A DNA stretch of 64,000 nt from Streptomyces sp. HNM0575 (GCF_012726265.1 NZ_JAASAG010000006.1:1-64000); one strand, 5' to 3'; shown: positions 16,518-25,258, numbered from the stretch's first letter. Numbers and translations are program-made. The notes: generated by a model not told the origin, from the letters alone.

Positions 16518-16916
16518 TCAGTAGACGAGCGCCTGTACGCCCTCGCCCATGATCTCGCTGACGAAGACCTGGGCGCCCGCGATGCGCACGCCCTCCAGCA
16601 CGTCCTTCTGCTCGATGCCGCGGCGCGCGGCGCACTGCGTGCACAGCGTGATCCGGCCGCCCGTCTCCAGCACGCCGGAGATCAGCTCCGGCAGCGGCGC
16701 CGCGTGCGGCAGCTCGAACTCGGCGGCCCGGCCGGGCAGCGCGAACCACGCCGATTCGCCCGTGAGCCACAGCGACACCTCGACGCCGCTGGCCGCCGCC
16801 ACCGCCGCCACCGTGAACGCTTGCGAGCAGCGCTCCGGGGCGTCCGTCCCGGCCGTCACTTTCACTACGAGCTTCCTGCCCGCCGTCGCTGCCGCGTCCG
16901 CTGTGTCTGCCGCCAT
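16518..16916 (-). CDS. DsrE-family protein
   Basis: 132 residues with the DsrE/TusD alpha-beta fold: KLVVKVTAGTDAPERCSQAF, VEVSLWLTGESAWFALPG, ITLCTQCAARRGI and a C-terminal IMGEGVQALVY. The CTQC pair could carry sulfur, but the conserved Cys of TusD is not clearly in place. It is probably leaderless: TAGGCT (16923-16928) lies six bases before the ATG. Its position upstream of the DUF1416/rhodanese pair, across a terminator, fits a role in sulfur handling. Confidence 0.83.
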   Translation of the reverse strand: MAADTADAAATAGRKLVVKVTAGTDAPERCSQAFTVAAVAAASGVEVSLWLTGESAWFALPGRAAEFELPHAAPLPELISGVLETGGRITLCTQCAARRGIEQKDVLEGVRIAGAQVFVSEIMGEGVQALVY

Positions 16917-16976
16917 GCGGCCAGCCTATGCCGCACCTGTGACGCGCCCGCCCGGCGTCCCGCGTGCACGCGCACG

Positions 16977-17019
16977 AAAGGGCCGTGCACCGGGTGCGGA
17001 ACCCGGGGCACGGCCCTTC
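16977..17019. terminator. Strong stem-loop between DsrE and DUF1416 genes
   Basis: AAGGGCCGTGC (16978-16988) pairs with GCACGGCCCTT (17008-17018), and an inner CCGGGT/ACCCGG extends the stem. It lies downstream of the DUF1416 gene (minus strand), so it probably ends the sulfurtransferase operon. Confidence 0.8.
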
Positions 17020-17097
17020 GTACGGCGAACCTGCGGCCGGCGTACGCGCGAAGTGACTCCGACGTACGCCGAAGACCGGATCGGAACGGACCGGCCG

Positions 17098-17385
17098 TCA
17101 CACGGCGATGGCGACCTCCGCCAGACCGCCGTCCTGCGCGACGACCGTGCGGTCCGCGGTGCCGCCCGGCACCAGTGCGCGGACGGTCCAGGTGCCCTCG
17201 GCCGCGTAGAAGCGGAACTGGCCGGTGGCGGACGTCGGGACCTCCGCCGTGAACTCGCCGCCCGCGTCGAGCAGGCGCACGTAACCGGTGACGGGCTCCC
17301 CGTCGCGGGTCACGCTGCCCTGGATCGTCGTCTCACCGGGCTTGATGGTGGAGGCGTCGGGTCCGCCTGCCTTGGCTCCGCACAT
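17098..17385 (-). CDS. DUF1416 protein
   Basis: 95 residues; a small all-beta protein of the DUF1416 family, confined to actinobacteria and regularly placed after the sulfurtransferase gene. MCGAKAGGPDASTIKPGET is the family start; GSVTRDGEPVTGYVRLLD and GQFRFYAAEGTWTVRALVPGG show a carboxypeptidase-regulatory-like/transthyretin-like sandwich. The Cys at position 2 is conserved by memory and could be functional. GAAGGGA lies 6 bases before the ATG. It is in one operon with the rhodanese gene, 75 bases downstream. Confidence 0.88.
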   Translation of the reverse strand: MCGAKAGGPDASTIKPGETTIQGSVTRDGEPVTGYVRLLDAGGEFTAEVPTSATGQFRFYAAEGTWTVRALVPGGTADRTVVAQDGGLAEVAIAV

Positions 17386-17460
17386 GGGGTTTCCCTTCGG
17401 TTCTGATCAGGTCTGGATCCGGCCGCGGCCGGTGGGTCCCGCAGGACCGCCGGTACGCGC

Positions 17461-18300
17461 TCAGTCCTCGGTGCCGACGGCGACCGGGACGCCGACCAGC
17501 GAGCCGTACTCGGTCCAGGAGCCGTCGTAGTTCTTGACGTTCTCCTGGCCCAGCAGCTCGTGCAGGACGAACCAGCTGTGCGCGGAGCGCTCACCGATGC
17601 GGCAGTAGGCGATGGTGTCCTTGCCCAGGTCGACTCCCTCGCCCTCGTACAGCTCCTTCAGCTCCTCGTCGGACTTGAAGGTGCCGTCGTCGTTGGCCGA
17701 CTTCGACCACGGGATGTTGCGGGCGCTCGGCACGTGGCCGGGGCGCTGCGACTGCTCCTGCGGAAGGTGGGCCGGCGCGAGCAGCTTGCCGCTGAACTCG
17801 TCGGGGGACCGCACGTCGACGAGGTTCTTGGTGCCGATCGCGTCGACGACCTCGTCGCGGAAGGCGCGGATCGACAGGTCCTGCGGCTTGGCCTTGTAGT
17901 CGGTCGCGGGACGGCTGGGCACCTCGGCGACCAGGTCGCGGGAGTCCAGCTCCCACTTCTTGCGGCCGCCGTCCAGGAGCTTCACGTCCTGGTGGCCGTA
18001 GAGCTTGAAGTACCAGTAGGCGTAGGCGGCGAACCAGTTGTTGTTGCCGCCGTAGAGCACGACCGTGTCGTCGTTGGCGATGCCCCTCTGGGAGAGCAGC
18101 TTCTCGAAGCCCTCCTGGTCGACGAAGTCGCGGCGCACCGGGTCCTGGAGGTCCTGCTTCCAGTCGATGCGCACGGCGTTCTTGATGTGGTTCTTGTCGT
18201 AGGCCGAGGTGTCCTCGTCGACCTCGACGATGACCGTCTTGGGGTCGTCGATGTGCTCCTGGACCCAGTCGGCGTCTACGAGGACGTCACTGCGGCTCAT
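17461..18300 (-). CDS. thiosulfate sulfurtransferase (two-domain rhodanese)
   Basis: 279 residues. An inactive N-terminal rhodanese domain (residues 5-130, VEVDEDTSAYDKNHI) is joined to a catalytic one with the active loop CRIGERS (Cys near 233). The CRIGERS loop and the sequence SKSANDDGTFKSDEELKELY identify the actinobacterial CysA/SseA type. It transfers sulfane sulfur from thiosulfate or a similar donor. TTTTCTCCTCC complement gives a GGAGGAGAAAAC ribosome-binding site before ATG 18300. A long leader (18301-18670) with a Cys-containing peptide gene and stem-loop precedes it, suggesting control by cysteine supply. Confidence 0.92.
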   Translation of the reverse strand: MSRSDVLVDADWVQEHIDDPKTVIVEVDEDTSAYDKNHIKNAVRIDWKQDLQDPVRRDFVDQEGFEKLLSQRGIANDDTVVLYGGNNNWFAAYAYWYFKLYGHQDVKLLDGGRKKWELDSRDLVAEVPSRPATDYKAKPQDLSIRAFRDEVVDAIGTKNLVDVRSPDEFSGKLLAPAHLPQEQSQRPGHVPSARNIPWSKSANDDGTFKSDEELKELYEGEGVDLGKDTIAYCRIGERSAHSWFVLHELLGQENVKNYDGSWTEYGSLVGVPVAVGTED

Positions 18301-18534
18301 GTTTTCTCCTCCGGGCAGATAGCGGATGAAGCGGGGCGTAGTGGTGCGGGACGGGCGCACCGTGGGGGCCGGAGCGGGTCCGGATGCGCACGTACGTGAG
18401 AGAGGGCTGGAAGGGATCTCGGGCGCTGCGCGCGGTCGGGCACCACGGCCGGCTGCGAGGCGGCGGACTGACGGCACCGGACCGGAGAACGGCGGGGCGG
18501 CGACGCGGAGTGCGTGACCTGCCCTCAGCCGGAT

Positions 18535-18580
18535 CCGTCCGGAACGTGGACGGTGCTCCTCCAGGAGCCCGCCCGGACGG
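18535..18580 (-). promoter_or_regulatory. Candidate attenuator stem-loop after the Cys leader peptide
   Basis: CCGTCCGG (18535-18542) pairs with CCGGACGG (18573-18580), and nested within is GCTCCT (18555-18560) pairing with AGGAGC (18563-18568). In the transcript it begins 7 bases after the leader stop codon, so a ribosome paused at the leader Cys codons, or finishing it, could change folding. The AGGAGC arm also resembles a hidden ribosome-binding site. Confidence 0.55.
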
Positions 18581-18586
18581 CGGCCG

Positions 18587-18670
18587 TCAGAAGGGGACGC
18601 GACAGAGCATCGCGGCGACGCGGCAGAGGTCGACTGCACGTCGTTTCGTGAGGTCCGCCTGTCGCTTCAT
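18587..18670 (-). CDS. 27-residue Cys-containing leader peptide upstream of the sulfurtransferase gene
   Basis: An unlisted-size ORF starting at ATG 18670 and ending TGA at 18587. The peptide is MKRQADLTKRRAVDL followed by CRVAAMLCRVPF, with Cys codons TGC and TGT at positions 16 and 23. This basic start with a CRVAAxLCR end is the pattern of the short leader peptides known in front of sulfur genes in Streptomyces. It has no ribosome-binding site, but TACGAT (18678-18683) lies seven bases before the ATG with GTGACA 18 bases further up, so it should be translated from a leaderless transcript. It is probably a cysteine-sensing device for the rhodanese operon. Confidence 0.8.
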   Translation of the reverse strand: MKRQADLTKRRAVDLCRVAAMLCRVPF

Positions 18671-18677
18671 GGGAACG

Positions 18678-18707
18678 ATCGTAAGGACGGTGGACGGGCC
18701 GTGTCAC
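18678..18707 (-). promoter_or_regulatory. Promoter of the leader peptide/sulfurtransferase transcript
   Basis: On the minus strand GTGACA (18702-18707), an 18-base spacer and TACGAT (18678-18683) form a primary-sigma-type promoter. The predicted start of transcription coincides with the A of the leader ATG (18670). Confidence 0.6.
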
Positions 18708-18901
18708 CGCGAATCCACATCGTGAGATGTATTTGCCCGTGATTCGGGACGGAGGTCCCGGGGCCCGTCCCCGCGGGCCCGCCGGAGCCCTCGTGCGGAG
18801 CGAAGGACGCCCTTGCCGCGGACTTCGCCGTCTCGTTCAGTGGGACGGACGGTGAGGCTCCGGGGCGGCCCCGCCCGGCGGCCCCCACATGGGGCCGCCG
18901 G

Positions 18902-19612
18902 TCACTTGCCCAGCTTGACGTCCTTGCCGCGTACCGACAGCTCGATGCCCTGCGCGGTGGGCTCGACCTTCTTCAGCTCGAGCCCGTTGGGCAGGCCCGC
19001 TATCCGCCGCTCGAAGTCGATCCTGCCGCGGATCGCGCCCTCCAGGCCCGGGATGTTCCCGCCCGGCACCTTGTCGGCCCGCAGCCGCACCGTGTCCTCG
19101 CCGGCGACGCTGACCGTGCTGATGACGCTGCGCTTGAAGGTCTGCCCGAGGACCGTGACGCCGGCGCTGACCTTGACCCTGCCCCGGCCCGCGCTGTCCC
19201 TGCCGCCCCAGCCCACGTCGACGCCTTTGAGCGCGGCCCTCGTCAGCTCCTCGTACGAGACGAGAGCGGTGCCGTCGGCGCGGCCGGCGACGTCCGGGGT
19301 GTAGTCGTCCTTGAGGCGCACGTCGCGCAGGTGCGCGTCGATGCGGCCGACCTTCAGGCGGCCGCCCTGGGCCTCGGCCTTCATACCGCTCATGCGGGCG
19401 TCGATCTCGGTCAGTTCCCTGCCCGCGACCTGGGTGAGGAACGGGAAGCCCTTGATGTCCACGGAGGTCTTGCCCGCGGACGCGATGCCCGGCGCGCTCT
19501 TGATCTCCTCGCTGGCCTTGTCCTCGGCCAGCTTCACCGCGAGCCGGTCGGCGGCCACGAACAGCACCGCGAGGACGAAGAGGACGATGAGCCCCCTGCG
19601 TAGTGCGCGCAT
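18902..19612 (-). CDS. LmeA-family (DUF2993) phospholipid-binding protein
   Basis: About 236 residues. A single N-terminal hydrophobic helix (RRGLIVLFVLAVLFVAADRL) anchors or exports it. The remainder matches DUF2993: ADRLAVKLAEDKASEEIK at the start, SVDIKGFPFLTQVAGRELTE and a C-terminal LELKKVEPTAQGIELSV. In mycobacteria LmeA is a periplasmic lipid-binding protein needed for lipomannan elongation; the Streptomyces role is unknown. ATG 19612 is preferred, with GGGAG 8 bases upstream; an in-frame TTG at 19618 is possible. It stands alone downstream of the membrane protein/MoaD pair. Confidence 0.85.
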   Translation of the reverse strand: MRALRRGLIVLFVLAVLFVAADRLAVKLAEDKASEEIKSAPGIASAGKTSVDIKGFPFLTQVAGRELTEIDARMSGMKAEAQGGRLKVGRIDAHLRDVRLKDDYTPDVAGRADGTALVSYEELTRAALKGVDVGWGGRDSAGRGRVKVSAGVTVLGQTFKRSVISTVSVAGEDTVRLRADKVPGGNIPGLEGAIRGRIDFERRIAGLPNGLELKKVEPTAQGIELSVRGKDVKLGK

Positions 19613-19674
19613 CTGCAATGTCTCCCATGCATCCGGACGGCCTCCGCGGCTCCGGCGAGCCTACCCGGCCCTCC

Positions 19675-20670
19675 TCAGACGAAGGCCCTGCCGAAGAGAT
19701 AGACGACGGGCGCCGCCAGCGCCAGGGGCAGCGCCACGCCCGCCGTCATATGGACGAAGCGCGAGGGGTAGTCGTAGCTCGCCACCCGCAGCCCGAGCAG
19801 CGCGCAGCCGCCGGTCACCAGGCCGAGCACACCGCCCGCCACCGCGGGCGCGGTGGCCGCGCCGTCGCCGCCCAGCACCGTAAGGGCGCCCATCGCGGCG
19901 CCCGCTCCGGCGGCGGCGACCAGCGCGACCGCGGGCGCCACGTAGGGCGGCAGCGGCAGTGCGCGCACGAGCGAGGCCACGGCGACGGCTGCGGTGCCGG
20001 CCGTCACGGCGTCGGCCGAGGCGGCGTCGAGCGAGGCGAGGAATCCGGCCGCCACGACCGTGAGGCCGGTCGCCGTGAACGCGGCGGTCAGCGCGTAGAG
20101 CCGCTCGTCGGGACCGGACCGGTTGCGCAGATGGAGCGTCACCGTCAGCACGCACCAGGCGCCGAGCGTGCCGATGATCACGACAGGGGCGTGGCCCTCG
20201 TCGGCGAGCAGCAGGCAGAGGTCGGTCACAAGACCGGCGGCGAAGGCGAGCGCGATGCCCTGCCGGGCGGGCCACATCCCGTTCAGCCGGAACCAGCCCG
20301 CGGCCGTGACGGCCTGTAGCAGCGCTACGGAGACGGCGAGCGCCGGAGCGCCGAACTGCGCGGCTCCCGCGATGAGCAGGGCCAGCGCGGAGGTGACGCC
20401 CGCGGGGAGCAGGCCCGGGGCGATGAGGGGCGAGCCCTTGGCGCGGGGGGCGGGGCCGGTGGCCGCCGGGTCGGACGGGTGGGCCTGCGGGTGGGGCTGC
20501 GCCTGGGGATGAGGCTGGGCCTGCGGGGGGCGCTGTGGTTGCGGGTGGGGACGCGCCTGCCCGTCCGCGTAGGAGCCCGGCGCGTAGGGCCCCGGCTGTG
20601 GCCCCGGTTGCGACCCCGGTTGTGGCTGCGGCTGTGCGCCGCCGGGACGGGAGTGGGTGTGCTCGCTCAT
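19675..20670 (-). CDS. polytopic membrane protein with Pro/Gln-rich N-terminus
   Basis: 331 residues. The first 80 are low-complexity Pro-Gln-Gly-His repeats (PQPQPGSQPGPQPGP, then repeated PQAQPH), probably cytoplasmic. About eight to nine hydrophobic helices follow, from GVTSALALLIAGAAQFGAPA to a final VALPLALAAPVVYLFGR. I recognise no transport or enzyme motif. Its ATG overlaps the stop of the MoaD/ThiS gene in an ATGA arrangement, so the two are coupled; perhaps the membrane protein works with the sulfur-carrier protein, but that is speculation. Confidence 0.75.
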   Translation of the reverse strand: MSEHTHSRPGGAQPQPQPGSQPGPQPGPYAPGSYADGQARPHPQPQRPPQAQPHPQAQPHPQAHPSDPAATGPAPRAKGSPLIAPGLLPAGVTSALALLIAGAAQFGAPALAVSVALLQAVTAAGWFRLNGMWPARQGIALAFAAGLVTDLCLLLADEGHAPVVIIGTLGAWCVLTVTLHLRNRSGPDERLYALTAAFTATGLTVVAAGFLASLDAASADAVTAGTAAVAVASLVRALPLPPYVAPAVALVAAAGAGAAMGALTVLGGDGAATAPAVAGGVLGLVTGGCALLGLRVASYDYPSRFVHMTAGVALPLALAAPVVYLFGRAFV

Positions 20671-20933
20671 GCGGCGCCTCCCGCGAAGGGCGGCAGCACC
20701 TCGACGGTGCCGCCGTCGCTCAGCGCGACCGCTTCGTGTGCGCGCTTGCCGACGGGGTCGCCGTCCACGAGATAGGAGCAGCGCAGCAGTACGCGTGCGA
20801 AGTCCGGGCGTTCGGTGTGCCGTTCGCGGGCGCTGTTCAGCGCCTCGGCGAGGGTCCCCGCCTCGTACCGCTCCTCGGCCGTACCGGCCGCGGCCTTGGC
20901 CGCCGCCCAGTAACGGATCGTGCCACTCGCCAT
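20667..20933 (-). CDS. MoaD/ThiS-family sulfur-carrier protein with buried Gly-Gly
   Basis: 88 residues with a ubiquitin-like fold: GTIRYWAAAKAAAGTAEERY, the RCSYLVDG strand and the end DGGTVEVLPPFAGGAA. MoaD and ThiS normally end exactly in Gly-Gly, which is adenylated and thiocarboxylated. Here two alanines follow the Gly-Gly, so the carrier would need trimming by a JAMM-type protease, or it works differently. The extra codons arise where the stop overlaps the start of the next gene (20667-20670). Molybdopterin synthase large-subunit genes are not nearby. Confidence 0.83.
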   Translation of the reverse strand: MASGTIRYWAAAKAAAGTAEERYEAGTLAEALNSARERHTERPDFARVLLRCSYLVDGDPVGKRAHEAVALSDGGTVEVLPPFAGGAA

Positions 20934-21069
20934 CTCGGGTCCTGCCCTCTCAGCCTGTCCGTTCCGCGCCGTACGTACGACCGCCTGTGCGGCTCGCGTG
21001 CACAACTCGCGTGCAGGGGCCGCCTGTACGGATCGCCGGTACGGGATCGCGCGGTGTGTTGCGGGTCCA

Positions 21070-22074
21070 TCATGCCGGGCCTTCGGCGGGCCCGGACCAC
21101 CGATCGCGGACCCAGCCTCCGATGCGGTGCAGCAGTGCGGCATCGGCGGCGTTCTCGGCATGGCCGAAGTCCTCCACGAGCCACAGCTCGGTGGATTCCG
21201 GATCGCCCGCCGCCGCGAGGGACTGCGGATGGTCCACCGGGAAGTACGGATCCTGGTCGCCGTGCACGACGAGCAGCGGGGTCGGAGCCAGCAGCGGAGC
21301 GGCGGCCACCGGCGAGAGCGGCACCGGGTCCCAGTCGCGGGGATGGATGCGGGTGCGCAGCCCGTAACGGGAGACGAGCCTGCCGACGGGGCGCTGGATC
21401 ACCCAGTGCAGACGCCGCATGGGAGCCGTGCCGCGGTAGTACCAGCGGGCGGGCGCGCTGACGGCCACCACGGCGTCGGAGTGCTCGGCGGGATCTACGT
21501 CGGCCTCGACGAGGTCTGCGGGTTCGGCGAGGTCTGCGGGTTGGGCGAGGTCCGTGGACTCGGCGAAATCGGTGGGCTCGGTGGACGGGTGCGCGGGCGG
21601 AGGTCCGGGCCGGCGCAGTGCGCCGTGCCGAACGACCACGGAGCCGCCCATGGAGAAGCCGACGGTCGCCACCCGCTCATGACCGAGGGAGCGCGCCCAG
21701 CTCACGGCCGCCGCGAGATCGAGGACTTCGAGGTCGCCGACGGTGGAGTGGCCGCCGGAGCGGCCGTGCCCGCGGAAGGAGAAGCTGACCACGGCTCCGT
21801 ACCGCGTGAAGACCTCCACGGCCCGGCGCAGCGCGGGCCGGTCCACCGAACCGCTGAAGCCGTGCGCGAGGACGATCGCGCCCGCTGCTGCCGCGGTGCC
21901 GCCCGGATCCTCGCCCTCGTACGGGTCGTACGCAGCCTCGATGCCCACCCCGTCCGAGGCCCGCAGCACCGCCTTCCCCCTGGGCCCTTGCGGCCCTGGG
22001 GGTACCGCCCGGGCCGCAGGCCCAGGGGGACGCATCCCGGCCGGTGCCCCTCGTACACCGCCGTTCTCGCTCAT
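21070..22074 (-). CDS. alpha/beta hydrolase
   Basis: About 334 residues. The nucleophile elbow GFSMGGS, the oxyanion-side HGFSGSVDRP, the acid in VVHGDQDPYFP and the histidine in DFGHAENAA form a complete hydrolase triad. FSFRGHGRSGGHS before the elbow is typical. Between about 185 and 215 there is a short tandem peptide, with DLAQPA and DLAEPA units, encoded by a repetitive stretch near 21510-21560; it lies in the lid position and may affect substrate entry. The N-terminus carries a dispersed repeat (21976-22030). ATG 22074 is chosen because an upstream in-frame ATG lacks a ribosome-binding site. Substrate unknown. Confidence 0.85.
   Translation of the reverse strand: MSENGGVRGAPAGMRPPGPAARAVPPGPQGPRGKAVLRASDGVGIEAAYDPYEGEDPGGTAAAAGAIVLAHGFSGSVDRPALRRAVEVFTRYGAVVSFSFRGHGRSGGHSTVGDLEVLDLAAAVSWARSLGHERVATVGFSMGGSVVVRHGALRRPGPPPAHPSTEPTDFAESTDLAQPADLAEPADLVEADVDPAEHSDAVVAVSAPARWYYRGTAPMRRLHWVIQRPVGRLVSRYGLRTRIHPRDWDPVPLSPVAAAPLLAPTPLLVVHGDQDPYFPVDHPQSLAAAGDPESTELWLVEDFGHAENAADAALLHRIGGWVRDRWSGPAEGPA
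21976..22030. repeat. Double copy, in inverted arrangement, of the GGGGGTACC dispersed repeat
   Basis: The right half (21998-22030) matches the rsiG copy at all but three positions; the left half (21976-22005) is an inverted, partly overlapping copy sharing GGTACC. Both lie in the low-complexity N-terminal coding sequence of the hydrolase gene. Confidence 0.7.
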
Positions 22075-22150
22075 GGGGCGGGCATCGCCACAAGAGCGAG
22101 CGAACTCACACTCTGCATCGTCACCCATGTCGGCTATTCTGTTCGGGATG

Positions 22151-22182
22151 AAGGATCCGGGCAGCGTGGCCCCCGGGTCCTT
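22151..22182. terminator. Stem-loop with T-rich tail upstream of glnR
   Basis: AAGGATCCGGG (22151-22161) pairs with CCCGGGTCCTT (22172-22182) with one mismatch; TTTCGTGCTTT follows. It lies 140 bases before glnR on the plus strand, and may be an attenuator or a terminator for transcription from upstream. Confidence 0.5.
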
Positions 22183-22185
22183 TCG

Positions 22186-22256
22186 TGCTTTCAGGAGCGC
22201 AGTGTGCTTCAGGAGCGCATCGTGCTTTCAGGAGCAGTGCGCTTCGCGAAGCGCAC
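22186..22256. repeat. Triple TGCTTTCAGGAGC repeat and 20-base palindrome before glnR
   Basis: TGCTT[T]CAGGAGC occurs at 22186-22198, 22205-22216 and 22223-22235, about 18-19 bases apart. It is followed by the perfect palindrome GTGCGCTTCGCGAAGCGCAC (22237-22256). AGGAGC in each copy resembles a ribosome-binding site but no ATG follows in register. They could be regulator sites of glnR. Confidence 0.6.
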
Positions 22257-22322
22257 ACGTACGACGTACGAAGCAGTGCCGAGCCGAACCGAAGTCCTCC
22301 AGGGACAGAGGAAGGATCCGAC

Positions 22323-23138
22323 GTGAGTTCGCTACTCCTGCTGACGAACGCCCTCCAGCCCTCCACCGAAGTCCTCCCCGCCCTCGGCCTGCTGCTGCAC
22401 AACGTGCGCGTGGCGCCCGCGGAGGGACCCACCCTCGTGAACACCCCCGGTGCGGACGCCATCCTCATCGACGGCCGCCGTGACCTCCCGCAGGTGCGCT
22501 CGCTGTGCCAGCTGCTGCACCAGACGGGTCCCGGCTGTCCGCTGATCCTCATCGTCACGGAGGGCGGGCTCGCCGCCGTCACCGCCGAGTGGGGCGTGGA
22601 CGACGTGGTGCTGGAGAGCGCCGGTCCGGCCGAGGTCGAGGCGCGGCTGCGCCTGTCGACGGGCCGGATGCAGGGCGGCGGGGACGACGAGCCGACCGAG
22701 ATCCGCAACGGCGACCTCTCCGTCGACGAGGCCACCTACAGCGCGAAGCTGAAGGGGCGGGTGCTGGACCTGACCTTCAAGGAGTTCGAGCTGCTGAAGT
22801 ATCTGGCCCAGCACCCCGGCCGGGTCTTCACCCGCGCCCAGCTGCTCCAGGAGGTGTGGGGCTACGACTACTTCGGCGGCACCCGCACCGTGGACGTGCA
22901 CGTGCGGCGGCTGCGCGCGAAGCTCGGCCCGGAGCACGAGTCGCTGATCGGGACCGTACGGAACGTCGGCTACCGCTTCGTCTCTCCGGAGAAGGACGGC
23001 AGGACCGCCGAGGAGAAGAAGGCGAAGGCGGACGCGCGTGCGGTGACGGACGCGGCCACCCGTCTCGTGCGCGAGGCGGCGGGAGAATCCACGAGCGGCC
23101 CGGGCGGGACCGAAGGCGCAAACGGTACGGGCGGCTGA
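22323..23138 (+). CDS. glnR: GlnR, OmpR-type global nitrogen regulator
   Basis: 271 residues. SSLLLLTNALQPSTEVLP and HNVRVAPAEG in the receiver are distinctive of actinomycete GlnR. Asp50 (LIDGRRD) is retained but the usual acidic pocket is incomplete; GlnR is an orphan that works through dimerisation rather than by a known kinase. The OmpR winged helix includes YSAKLKGRVLDLTFKEFELL, GYDYFGGTRTVDVHVRRLR and GTVRNVGYRFV. GTG 22323 is fixed by AGAGGAAGGA upstream. GlnR controls glutamine synthetase, amtB and nitrate genes. The last 45 residues are a low-complexity tail. Repeats and a palindrome lie in its leader. Confidence 0.95.
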   Translation: MSSLLLLTNALQPSTEVLPALGLLLHNVRVAPAEGPTLVNTPGADAILIDGRRDLPQVRSLCQLLHQTGPGCPLILIVTEGGLAAVTAEWGVDDVVLESAGPAEVEARLRLSTGRMQGGGDDEPTEIRNGDLSVDEATYSAKLKGRVLDLTFKEFELLKYLAQHPGRVFTRAQLLQEVWGYDYFGGTRTVDVHVRRLRAKLGPEHESLIGTVRNVGYRFVSPEKDGRTAEEKKAKADARAVTDAATRLVREAAGESTSGPGGTEGANGTGG

Positions 23139-23247
23139 CGCCGGCGTTCCGCGTCCGGCGACGGCCGCACGAGAGGGCCACGGTGCGGTCGCGGCCGTAA
23201 CCGGCAGGCCCCTCAAACGGCGGACGCATCCCGCGTAGACTGCCCGC

Positions 23248-24294
23248 GTGGCCAGGGTGACGCGGGACGATGTGGCAAGGCTTGCGGGTACGTCGACCGC
23301 GGTCGTCAGCTATGTGATCAACAACGGGCCGAGGCCCGTAGCACCGGCCACGCGCGAGCGCGTGCTCGCGGCCATCAAGGAGCTGGGCTACCGGCCCGAC
23401 CGGGTCGCGCAGGCGATGGCCTCACGCCGTACGGACCTCATAGGTCTGATCGTCCCCGACGCGCGCCAGCCCTTCTTCGCCGAGCTCGCGCACGCGGTCG
23501 AGCAGGCCGCCGCGGAGCGCGGAAAGATGGTCCTAGTCGGCAACTCCGACTACCTCGACGAGCGCGAGGTGCACTATCTGCGGGCCTTCCTCGGGATGCG
23601 CGTCTCCGGCCTGATCCTCATCAGCCAGGGCCCGAGCGAGCATGCCGCCGTCGAGATCGACGCCTGGGACGCCCGCGTCGTGCTGCTGCACCGCCGTCCC
23701 GAGGCCATCGACGACGTGGCGGTCGTACTCGACGACGTGGGCGGCGCGCAGCTCGCCACCCGCCATCTGCTGGAGCACGGGCACGAGTACGTCGCCTGCC
23801 TCGGCGGCATCGACTCGACACCCGAGTCCGGCGACCCCGTCACCGACCACGTCGAGGGCTGGACGCGGGCGATGGAGGAGGCCGGGCGCTCCCTGGAGGG
23901 CCGCCTCTTCCAGGCCCCGTACAACCGCTACGACACCTACCGGCTCGCGCTGGAGCTGCTGGCCGGCCCGGACCGTCCCACCGCCGTCTTCTGCTCCACC
24001 GACGACCAGGCCTTCGGCGTGCTGCGGGCGGCCCGCGAGCTGGGCCTGGAGGTGCCGCAGGACCTGGCGGTCGCGGGCTTCGACGACGTGAAGGAGGCGG
24101 CGCTGACCGACCCGCCGCTGACGACCGTCGGCTCGGACCGCGAGGGCATGGCGAAGGCGGCGGTCGAGCTGGTCCTCGACGACGGACTGCGGGTCGCGGG
24201 GTCGCGGCGGCAGCGCGTACGGCAGTTCCCGGCGGGCCTGGTGGTCCGCCGCTCCTGCGGCTGCGGGGAGCCGCCCCGGCGCGACGCGCGCTGA
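23248..24294 (+). CDS. LacI-family transcriptional regulator
   Basis: 348 residues. The helix-turn-helix and hinge (RDDVARLAGTSTAVVSYVIN, then GYRPDRVAQAMASRR) are at the N-terminus, followed by a periplasmic-binding-like sugar domain (LIGLIVPDARQPFFAELAHA, PTAVFCSTDDQAFGVLRA, DLAVAGFDDVKEAALTDPPL). It ends with RSCGC, common in this subfamily. The start is GTG 23248, probably leaderless: TAGACT (23236-23241) lies six bases upstream. No sugar genes flank it, so the target and inducer are unknown. The next two genes form a two-component system. Confidence 0.9.
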   Translation: MARVTRDDVARLAGTSTAVVSYVINNGPRPVAPATRERVLAAIKELGYRPDRVAQAMASRRTDLIGLIVPDARQPFFAELAHAVEQAAAERGKMVLVGNSDYLDEREVHYLRAFLGMRVSGLILISQGPSEHAAVEIDAWDARVVLLHRRPEAIDDVAVVLDDVGGAQLATRHLLEHGHEYVACLGGIDSTPESGDPVTDHVEGWTRAMEEAGRSLEGRLFQAPYNRYDTYRLALELLAGPDRPTAVFCSTDDQAFGVLRAARELGLEVPQDLAVAGFDDVKEAALTDPPLTTVGSDREGMAKAAVELVLDDGLRVAGSRRQRVRQFPAGLVVRRSCGCGEPPRRDAR

Positions 24295-24499
24295 CGCGCG
24301 CTTCCGTGTCTCCGGGCCGGTGCTCGCATTCGTCTCCGTCTCCGGCTCCGTTGCAGGTTTTCGTTGCCGGTGCTTCCGCTTCCGCGGCTGCGCGCCGGGG
24401 CCGTGCGCCTTCGCGCCGCGGTGGCGGCGCGATCCCGACGCCGGTCCTGTGACGCGGCTGACACGTGGTTCGGCCGTACGGAATGCGAGGCTTGGGCCC

Positions 24500-25254
<755 letters not shown>

Positions 25255-25258
<4 letters not shown>

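Noticed and set aside
549..22074. An antibiotic biosynthetic cluster
   Set aside because: The Eis-like, VOC and AraC genes could suggest resistance, but no polyketide, peptide synthetase or tailoring genes are present; the region is mostly conserved core.
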